Part shown: one piece after another, positions 7,172 to 11,762 of the stretch
How positions within the stretch are numbered: position 1 is the first letter of the stretch
How the letters are laid out: the number at the start of each line of letters is the position of its first letter
NCBI GenBank assembly: GCA_964453035.1
Contig: CAYVOX010000106.1
Location: 1 to 11,762 of the forward strand
Length of the DNA stretch: 11,762 nt
Source: CAYVOX01 sp964453035
Lineage (GTDB): Bacteria; Chloroflexota; Anaerolineae; Anaerolineales; Anaerolineaceae
Direction of reading: 5' to 3'
Program-made: the position numbers and the translations under genes
Notes under the pieces: model-generated
Told to the model about the DNA's origin: nothing
Database searches by the model: none
The model's input: only the letters and a program-made list of their open reading frames with translations

Positions 7172-7588
7172 TCACTCCTCAGCAGGAGCGGAGGGCTGCT
7201 CAAAACGGATAACCTCTCCGTGAAAGTTAATCACCACTTTGAAGCCCATCATCCCCAGGTAGGCGCGCATCTCTTCCGGGATGCCGGTCTGCATCAGGGT
7301 GTCGAACTGCTTATCCAGGTTTTTGAGCTGGTTCAAGATGAAGGCATGGCTGAATAAATCGTCCTGGCCTATCATCTTGGCAGCCTGCTCGGTGAGCAAT
7401 TTCTCGTTGCCCTGGATTTGTTCGGCTAGCATACCCAGCACCTGGCGGTCCACTTGCTCCGAGGGGATGTGCCGTCGGAAGCCCTGGTCGTTAATCACGT
7501 AACAGGGTTCATCACCCACGTACCCCACCTCCACCGGGCGGTCATATTCATCAATTACTAAACCTTCAAACAATGCCTTGTTCGCCAT
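7172..7588 (-). CDS. Unrecognised 138-residue cytoplasmic protein
   Basis: I do not recognise a family. The protein starts MANKALFEGLVIDEYDRPVEVGYVGDEPCYVI, which looks like a small beta-rich domain with one cysteine (Cys29), then has a helical middle (about 44-100, EQVDRQVLGMLAEQIQGNEKLL...) and a final beta-like segment GFKVVINFHGEVIRFEQ before an acidic tail. There is no signal peptide or membrane segment. The ATG at 7588 is preferred to the upstream in-frame ATG at 7612: AAGGTG stands five bases before it, and 7612 lies inside the end of the transpeptidase gene. It starts ten bases after that gene's stop and precedes the CnoX-like gene, so all three are probably cotranscribed. Confidence 0.85.
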   Translation of the reverse strand: MANKALFEGLVIDEYDRPVEVGYVGDEPCYVINDQGFRRHIPSEQVDRQVLGMLAEQIQGNEKLLTEQAAKMIGQDDLFSHAFILNQLKNLDKQFDTLMQTGIPEEMRAYLGMMGFKVVINFHGEVIRFEQPSAPAEE

Positions 7589-7598
7589 TTGAGCACCT

Positions 7599-8672
7599 TC
7601 ATGCGATGACATCTACGCGGGTGGCCGCGTTGCTGAGCCAGATTCGCTCCTGCAAAGGGGCGCTGGGGGTCGTCCATCGGTAAACCCAGCGGGAAGCTGC
7701 CAGGTTGAGGTTTATGCACCCGTGACTGCGCCTGCGCCCAAAGTCATTATGCCAGTAAGTGCCGTGAAACGCAATACCATTTGAGGTGATGTAGCATGCC
7801 CAGGGAACACCCGGCAAATCATAGGCATTGGGGTCCAGCCGGTCGGGGTGGGTCATGTGGCGGCTGGGAAACTTCCCGTTGGTATGATAAAGACCAGGCG
7901 GAGTGTAAAAGGTCTGGGCGCCATAAGCAGTGCCGGTTGAGACGCGCGACATGAAAACTGGGCGTTCGCCTTCATAGGCAATCATCAATTGATCCTTAAG
8001 GCGCACCTCGATGCGCTTCTCCTGGTAGGGCACCTCCGGGCTGAGGGGGGCAAGCTCAGCAGCGGTCAGAATATGAAAATCCTCCGGTCGGCCAAAATAG
8101 GTGACCGAACTGGTCCATTCATCCGAGAGGTAATACCACAGGCGGTTCTGGCTGTCGACAGCCACAGCCGTGACCCACACAACCGCGCCGTAGTACAGGC
8201 GGTAAGCCGTTTTCTGCTGCTGGCGGTGATCCCAGATGGTATCGGTGAAGGGCACTGTCACTTCCACCGGGTACCCCCTGGCAGGGATATAATCTGCCAC
8301 CAGGTTGGCGCGGGTTTCCACAGGCTGAACGCTGGCGGAATTGAGGTACCCCCCCTCTCCGGACACCTCATACCAGATGCGATTGGGCTGAGAAGCATCT
8401 TCAGCCAGGGTGACGGCGGCGATATTCACCAGGGCATCTTTAACATAGGAGGATAAGACCGCTGAGCGCCCATCCGGCTGGCAGTGGGCAGTGACCTGCT
8501 CCAGGATGCGCCCGCGGCAGGGCAGGTCAAACTGGTCTGCGGGTGCAGCCAGCGCGCCGAGTTGCGGCGAGCGGCTGCCCGGAAGCAAGCAGCCCAGCAG
8601 GCCCGCGGCGCACAGCTTTAGAAATTCGCGCCGGGTGAGCTGGTCAAGGTGAAGCCTAAAAAGGTTCATCAT
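7599..8672 (-). CDS. L,D-transpeptidase (YkuD) with Tat signal
   Basis: A 357-residue exported enzyme expected to form 3-3 peptidoglycan cross-links or attach proteins to the wall. The N-terminus holds a twin-arginine motif TRREFLK (13-19) and a hydrophobic stretch AAGLLGCLLPG. Cys28 in LLGC could be a lipobox; otherwise ALA-A near residue 43 could be a signal peptidase I site. Two SH3-like stretches are suggested around residues 97-118 (RIWYEVSGEGGYLN) and 177-202 (RLWYYLSDEWTS). The YkuD domain (about 217-335) has the catalytic signature with His303 in HGTYWHN and SHGCIN, catalytic Cys319. ATG at 8672, ATG at 8669, GTG at 8675 and TTG at 8681 are all in frame; 8672 is chosen from the promoter position. 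It heads an operon with the 138-residue gene and the CnoX-like gene. Confidence 0.92.
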   Translation of the reverse strand: MMNLFRLHLDQLTRREFLKLCAAGLLGCLLPGSRSPQLGALAAPADQFDLPCRGRILEQVTAHCQPDGRSAVLSSYVKDALVNIAAVTLAEDASQPNRIWYEVSGEGGYLNSASVQPVETRANLVADYIPARGYPVEVTVPFTDTIWDHRQQQKTAYRLYYGAVVWVTAVAVDSQNRLWYYLSDEWTSSVTYFGRPEDFHILTAAELAPLSPEVPYQEKRIEVRLKDQLMIAYEGERPVFMSRVSTGTAYGAQTFYTPPGLYHTNGKFPSRHMTHPDRLDPNAYDLPGVPWACYITSNGIAFHGTYWHNDFGRRRSHGCINLNLAASRWVYRWTTPSAPLQERIWLSNAATRVDVIA

Positions 8673-8680
8673 CACGTCCA

Positions 8681-8709
8681 ATGATACCGAAAAAAGAATG
8701 GCGCGACAA
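8681..8709 (-). promoter_or_regulatory. Promoter of the Tat-signal L,D-transpeptidase operon
   Basis: On the minus strand TTGTCG (8704-8709) and TATCAT (8681-8686) are 17 bases apart. Eight bases (TGGACGTG) separate the -10 box from the ATG at 8672, so the transcript is predicted to begin at or within a few bases of the start codon. No ribosome binding site fits in between. Confidence 0.65.
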
Positions 8710-8735
8710 TGGCGGGAACGGACCAGAGTTGCCCC

Positions 8736-8782
8736 AAAAAGCCAGCGCTCTCACAGGCCAGACAAAGCCCTTGAGAGCGCTG
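8736..8782 (-). terminator. Rho-independent terminator after the amidase-transpeptidase operon
   Basis: An 11-base perfect inverted repeat, CAGCGCTCTCA (8743-8753) against TGAGAGCGCTG (8772-8782), encloses an 18-base loop. On the minus strand the stem is followed by GCTTTTT (8736-8740 T-run). It lies 20 bases past the stop of the TPR-transpeptidase gene and separates the two tandem operons. Confidence 0.85.
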
Positions 8783-8802
8783 AAAGCGGGTAAAGTTACT
8801 GC

Positions 8803-9936
8803 TTAATAATGGAGATGAACCACCGTCCCAACGACGGTGAAGTTATACACCCAGCCGGCATCGGCGATGGTGAAATTGATGCAGCCGTGGCTCATCGGCA
8901 CGCCAAAATTGTTATGCCAGTAGGTGCCGTGCAGTCCATACCCTTTGTAAAAATACATCACATAGGGAACGTTGGGCAGGTACCAACCCACGCCAGACAT
9001 CGGTGCATAGCGATATTTAACATAGATGCGGTACGTGCCGGTGACGGTGGGATACGAGGCAATGCCGGTGGAGACCACAAAGGAGCGCACCAACGTGCTG
9101 CCCTCATAGGCGTAGGCGCGCTGCTTGCTGATATCTACATCAATCCAGTGTTCGCCCGCCTGAATTCCGGCAGGCACTTTACCCGATGGCGCTACGCCGG
9201 GAACTTTTGTTGCCGGCAGGCGCGTGCTGGTGGGCTTTTTGGTGGCTGTTTTGGTGGCTGTGGGGGTAAAGGTGCGCGTCACTGTGGCGGTTGAGGTGGG
9301 CGTACTGGTTGGCGTGCGCGTAGCTGTGGCTGTGGATGTCACCGTCACTGTGGAGGTAATGCTCGGTTTCTGGATGATTCCCAATGGGCGAACAGCGGTG
9401 TTGCGCTCAAACAAGGTAGAAATATATGGCCAGGCCGCCCAGACTCCGGCAGCGAGTCCCACCAGCAAGAGCAATGCAATCAGCCACGCCCAACGCGAAA
9501 CATGGCGGACAACTTTAGGCGCAGCAGCAACGGGCGGAGGGGTGGGCTCTGGCGAGGGAGGGAGTTCATCCTCATCCTCTTCAATCTCAGCGGTCACATC
9601 CGGCTCCACAATAATCGGAACAGCAGCAGGCGGCGCAAATGGGACGGGAACTGCCGGAACCTCTGCTGGTGCCTGGGTGATGCGCGTCTCAGCCCATCTG
9701 AGGGCTTTGGCCGCCCGCTCCGACCCCGGGTTGGCTTCCAGGGCTTTGCGGGCGTACTCGAGGCTGGCTTTGGGGGCAGATAAAGCCGAGAGGATCAGCC
9801 AGGGATCTTCGAGCGCCGGGTTGAGCCGGGCCGCAAAACCGGCTAACTGGCGCGCAGTGGCGCGGTCTCCTTCGCGCAGCGCCTGGTAGGCCTGTTTTAC
9901 AGCCAGTTGAGCTTCGGTGAGGGAATTATCGCTCAT
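8803..9936 (-). CDS. Membrane-anchored L,D-transpeptidase (YkuD) with cytoplasmic TPR-like region
   Basis: A 377-residue single-pass membrane protein in four parts. Residues 8-80 are TPR-like helices (AYQALREGDRATARQLAGFAARLNP, then YARKALEANPGSERAAKAL). Residues 88-147 are a Pro/Glu-rich stretch with an acidic patch. A transmembrane helix lies at about 149-171 (WAWLIALLLLVGLAAGVW). Residues 191-240 are a Ser/Thr-rich linker. The YkuD domain (about 262-377) carries GLHGTYWHN (His336) and SHGCIN with catalytic Cys352. Topology should place the TPR part inside and the enzyme outside. It is expected to make 3-3 cross-links in peptidoglycan. Its ATG overlaps the amidase stop (ATGA) and has no Shine-Dalgarno site, implying translational coupling. 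The catalytic core closely resembles the neighbouring Tat-signal enzyme. Confidence 0.93.
   Translation of the reverse strand: MSDNSLTEAQLAVKQAYQALREGDRATARQLAGFAARLNPALEDPWLILSALSAPKASLEYARKALEANPGSERAAKALRWAETRITQAPAEVPAVPVPFAPPAAVPIIVEPDVTAEIEEDEDELPPSPEPTPPPVAAAPKVVRHVSRWAWLIALLLLVGLAAGVWAAWPYISTLFERNTAVRPLGIIQKPSITSTVTVTSTATATRTPTSTPTSTATVTRTFTPTATKTATKKPTSTRLPATKVPGVAPSGKVPAGIQAGEHWIDVDISKQRAYAYEGSTLVRSFVVSTGIASYPTVTGTYRIYVKYRYAPMSGVGWYLPNVPYVMYFYKGYGLHGTYWHNNFGVPMSHGCINFTIADAGWVYNFTVVGTVVHLHY
9217..9366 (-). repeat. Low-complexity Ser/Thr linker coding region
   Basis: Degenerate repeats of ACN/TCN/GTN/GCN codons encode about 50 residues rich in Thr, Ser and Ala (for example TSTATATRTPTSTPTS). 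This is an extended spacer between the membrane helix and the YkuD domain, a common design in Chloroflexota surface proteins. The repeat may vary in length between strains. Confidence 0.75.
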
Positions 9937-10763
9937 GGGGTGGGTATCACGGTGGGGATGACAGGCTCATTGCGCACAAAGCACAGGATTCCTTCGCGAA
10001 TGCCCTGGGCAATGCGGTCGGTTTGGTTGACCAGTTTATCCCGATCCAGGTTAAGAAAACCCGTCTCAATGATGGCTGCCGTGGTGCGGCTGTTAATCTC
10101 ATCAAAGGCGTGGTAGCGCGTCATATCGGGCGTGATGGTGTTGGCGTGGTAGCGCAGGTCGGTGCGCCTGGCGTAGCGGTCTGAAAGGCACGAAAGCAGG
10201 CGCTTGGGATTATCCGGAATGGGATTGACGTATGAGACGGCGACCTTAAAACCGCTCATATCCGAACTGATGAACTGGCAGGTGTCGTTATGGATGGAAA
10301 GCATGAGCAGCCCTTCAAATTGATAGAGGCGCTCATCATACTCACCCATGATATCCACATCAAAACCGTCTTCGCGCAGCATACGTTGCAACAAAAAGGC
10401 AATCGAGTAATTCACGCTGGCTTCCGTCAGACCGTCGGGGCAGGTTGCGCCGGGGTCATGATTCATGTGACCGGCAATCAGGGCAATCTTGGGACGCAAA
10501 CCTGGGGTGAGGGTAGGGTGCGGGCTCACGGTGACCCGCGCAGCGCCTGATGTGCCTGCCTGGCTGTTCCCCGAGCCTGGGAAAAGGTTGCCGGGGGACC
10601 ACATGGTAAACAACGTGGCTATCACCACCGAAAGTCCAATCAACGTTTGCAGGGCATGCCAGAAGCTGAAACGGTTTGGCTTACGCGCCGATGACTGACG
10701 CACCACAGAACTCATCTCGCGCGGCAACGGAGGGGTGGATTCAGAAAAATTGCGCTCATTCAT
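9933..10763 (-). CDS. N-acetylmuramoyl-L-alanine amidase (Amidase_3), membrane anchored
   Basis: A 276-residue zinc enzyme that cuts the bond between N-acetylmuramic acid and L-Ala in peptidoglycan. A transmembrane or uncleaved signal helix lies at about 35-55 (WHALQTLIGLSVVIATLFTMW) after a basic, Ser-rich cytoplasmic tail; a Pro/Ser/Thr tether follows (about 60-90). The Amidase_3 metal ligands and catalytic residue fit: His99 in IALIAGHMNHDPGA, Glu115 in GLTEASVNY, His158 in LMLSIHND, and Glu233 in AAIIETGFLN. Six extracellular Cys-region residues (for example Cys108, 162, 192) might form disulfides, which is not testable here. The ATG at 10763 is the operon head and lies ten bases from the -10 box. 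It overlaps the next gene by four bases, tying cell-wall hydrolysis to cross-linking. Confidence 0.9.
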   Translation of the reverse strand: MNERNFSESTPPLPREMSSVVRQSSARKPNRFSFWHALQTLIGLSVVIATLFTMWSPGNLFPGSGNSQAGTSGAARVTVSPHPTLTPGLRPKIALIAGHMNHDPGATCPDGLTEASVNYSIAFLLQRMLREDGFDVDIMGEYDERLYQFEGLLMLSIHNDTCQFISSDMSGFKVAVSYVNPIPDNPKRLLSCLSDRYARRTDLRYHANTITPDMTRYHAFDEINSRTTAAIIETGFLNLDRDKLVNQTDRIAQGIREGILCFVRNEPVIPTVIPTP

Positions 10764-10773
10764 AGTTGTTACG

Positions 10774-10803
10774 ATAGTACCTTAATATTTGGTTTTTGGG
10801 CAA
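10774..10803 (-). promoter_or_regulatory. Promoter of the amidase-transpeptidase operon
   Basis: On the minus strand TTGCCC (10798-10803) and TACTAT (10774-10779) are 18 bases apart, ending ten bases before the ATG at 10763. The predicted 5' leader is about four bases (AACT), without a ribosome binding site. The match is weaker than for the other promoters here. It is divergent from the promoter at 10838-10866. Confidence 0.5.
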
Positions 10804-10837
10804 GTGTTTTATACCTTCGATTGCTTGAGGATTGCTC

Positions 10838-10866
10838 TTGACGTAGATTCTTTAGCACTGTATAAA
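10838..10866 (+). promoter_or_regulatory. Promoter of the flavin reductase gene, predicted leaderless
   Basis: TTGACG (10838-10843) and TATAAA (10861-10866) are separated by 17 bases. The -10 box ends six bases (AGAAGC) before the ATG at 10873, the same geometry as at 3670 and 5520, so +1 should be the A of the start codon. Confidence 0.8.
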
Positions 10867-10872
10867 AGAAGC

Positions 10873-11364
10873 ATGGTAGATTCAGGCGAGGCTTTACGTC
10901 AGGTGATGCGCCGCTGGACCACGGGCGTCAGCGTGGTGACAAGCGCAATCAACGGAACCCGGCACGGCATGACGGTCAATTCGTTCACCTCAATCTCACT
11001 CGAGCCGCCGGTAGTGACCGTGACGCTGGCCAAAGATACCCGCACACACGCCCTGGTGATGCAATCGGGTATCCTGGCTATCACGCTGCTCAGCCATGAA
11101 CAGGTTGAGCTTGCCAATCTTTTCGCCGGCAGGGTGGAGGATCACGGCGACCGCTTTGCAGCCCTTGAAACCTTCACCCTGGTTTCGCAGGCGCCTCTGC
11201 TGAGCGGTGGGATTGGATTCATTGACGGCAGGGTGCGGCAAATGGTCACGCTGGAAAAATCCACCCTCTTCGTGGTGGACGTGCTGGCAGCCCATCCTAC
11301 CGGGGGGGGGCATCCCCTGGTTTATTTTAACCGCCAATATCACAGGTTGACCCATGATTCCTGA
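10873..11364 (+). CDS. Flavin reductase-like FMN-binding protein
   Basis: A 163-residue split-barrel flavoprotein of the flavin reductase domain family, small NAD(P)H:flavin oxidoreductases or reductase components of two-component monooxygenases. Visible family pattern: MRRWTTGVSVVTS near the start, GMTVNSFTSISLEPPVVTVTLA (residues 32-53), the SGILAITLLSHEQVELANLFAG stretch (65-86), and the C-terminal HPLVYFNRQYHRL (147-159). FMN binding and the electron acceptor are inferred from the family. The ATG at 10873 is chosen over the in-frame start at 10789 because the latter would lie inside the promoter; no Shine-Dalgarno site is present. A run of nine G encodes Thr-Gly-Gly-Gly near the end. Its 3' end overlaps the next gene's start by 11 bases. 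Confidence 0.92.
   Translation: MVDSGEALRQVMRRWTTGVSVVTSAINGTRHGMTVNSFTSISLEPPVVTVTLAKDTRTHALVMQSGILAITLLSHEQVELANLFAGRVEDHGDRFAALETFTLVSQAPLLSGGIGFIDGRVRQMVTLEKSTLFVVDVLAAHPTGGGHPLVYFNRQYHRLTHDS
11302..11310 (+). repeat. Nine-G homopolymer inside the flavin reductase gene
   Basis: G9 within the codons for Gly144-146. It keeps the frame as given. Loss of one G would end translation at the TGA at 11348-11350, shortly before the next gene's ATG. Confidence 0.9.
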
Positions 11365-11762
11365 ACCTTTAAACGAAGCTGAAAAGCTCATCCTCCTCAA
11401 GCTGGCCCGGCATTCCATTGAATTGGCAGTGCGCAGGCGCCTCTTACCGCAGTTGAAGCTAGAGGATTACTCGCCTGCGCTGCAAGCCGAGGGAGCTTCC
11501 TTCGTCACCCTGACCATTGATGGTGACCTGCGGGGCTGTATTGGCGCGCTTGAGGCCTACCAGCCTCTGGTGCAAGATGTATGCGAGCATGCCGCCGCCG
11601 CGGCACTGGAAGATTACCGCTTTCCGCCGGTCACAAGCGCGGAGGTGGATACGCTGGAAATTGAGATTTCCCGACTCACGGCTCCGCAGGTGTTGGCATA
11701 CGAGCAGCCCCTGGAGCTGCTCAAAAAGCTGCGCCCGGGTGTGGATGGAGTCATTCTGCGCG
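11354..11762 (+). CDS. AMMECR1-domain protein (AmmeMemoRadiSam protein A), 3' end outside window
   Basis: The first 136 residues of an AMMECR1-family protein. The family hallmark LRGCIG is at residues 59-64 after VTLTIDGD, followed by a helix (DVCEHAAAAALEDYRF) and the PPVTSAEVDTLEIEISRLTAP segment typical of the family. The N-terminus (LNEAEKLILLKLARHSIELAV) also fits. In bacteria this domain is protein A of the AmmeMemoRadiSam set, whose partners are a Memo-like protein and a radical SAM enzyme; its biochemical role is unsettled. Those partners, if present, lie beyond the right edge. The ATG at 11354 overlaps the flavin reductase end by 11 bases, so expression is probably coupled. Confidence 0.92.
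   Translation, partial: MIPEPLNEAEKLILLKLARHSIELAVRRRLLPQLKLEDYSPALQAEGASFVTLTIDGDLRGCIGALEAYQPLVQDVCEHAAAAALEDYRFPPVTSAEVDTLEIEISRLTAPQVLAYEQPLELLKKLRPGVDGVILR

Noticed and set aside
6386..7357. Plus-strand frame of 323 codons
   Set aside because: Antisense to the thioredoxin-TPR gene and the 138-residue gene; it spans their intergenic gap and has no domain signature.
9217..9366. Possible CRISPR or tandem DNA repeat
   Set aside because: The units are degenerate codon-level repeats without fixed length or spacers, and they encode a Ser/Thr linker in frame.
9224..9889. Plus-strand frame with Val/Gly/Ser low complexity
   Set aside because: Mirror of the Ser/Thr linker and acidic region of the TPR-transpeptidase; composition is a by-product.

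Overview
The window reads as an ordinary chromosomal stretch of a bacterium of the phylum Chloroflexota, probably class Anaerolineae. The reasons are indirect: moderately high GC, exported proteins with long Ser/Thr/Pro linkers, a Nudix protein with the N-terminal Nudix_N helix pair, a DUF4013 membrane protein, a T-box in front of valS, and an AMMECR1-type gene. The taxonomic call is inference; no rRNA or marker phylogeny is available here. No mobile element, CRISPR array, tRNA or rRNA gene was seen.

Left part (1-3643): valS (valyl-tRNA synthetase, minus strand) runs off the left edge, missing only its last few codons. It is preceded by a complete transcription-attenuating T-box leader with a GUC valine specifier, a T-box sequence, an antiterminator/terminator pair and a sigma-70-like promoter. 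A Nudix hydrolase diverges from it on the plus strand.

Middle (3636-6260): a lipoprotein resembling family 1 extracellular solute-binding proteins, without permease genes nearby, overlaps rnhA (RNase HI) by four bases. A four-helix-region DUF4013-like membrane protein follows after three bases but has its own promoter inside the end of rnhA. A strong bidirectional hairpin terminator closes this side and the convergent operon.

Right-middle (6278-10763, all minus strand): two tandem cell-envelope operons. The first, read from 10763, encodes a membrane-anchored N-acetylmuramoyl-L-alanine amidase (Amidase_3), then a TPR-TM-linker-YkuD L,D-transpeptidase, and ends at a terminator. The second, read from about 8672, encodes a Tat-signal YkuD L,D-transpeptidase, an unrecognised 138-residue protein, and a thioredoxin-TPR protein of the CnoX/YbbN type. 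Together they suggest peptidoglycan cutting and 3-3 cross-linking, with a redox chaperone made alongside.

Right end (10838-11762): a flavin reductase-like FMN-binding protein overlaps the start of an AMMECR1-domain gene (AmmeMemoRadiSam protein A) that leaves the window.

The most notable cross-cutting signal is at the promoters. At three plus-strand genes (3670, 5520, 10873) a consensus-like -10 box ends exactly six bases before the ATG, with a fitting -35 box and no ribosome binding site. Two minus-strand operon heads (8672, 10763) have gaps of eight and ten bases. This predicts leaderless or near-leaderless mRNAs, whereas valS, the Nudix gene and the downstream 138-residue gene have Shine-Dalgarno-like sites. 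I found no clearly new defence or metabolic system. The best candidate for an undescribed component is the small protein between the L,D-transpeptidase and the CnoX-like gene.
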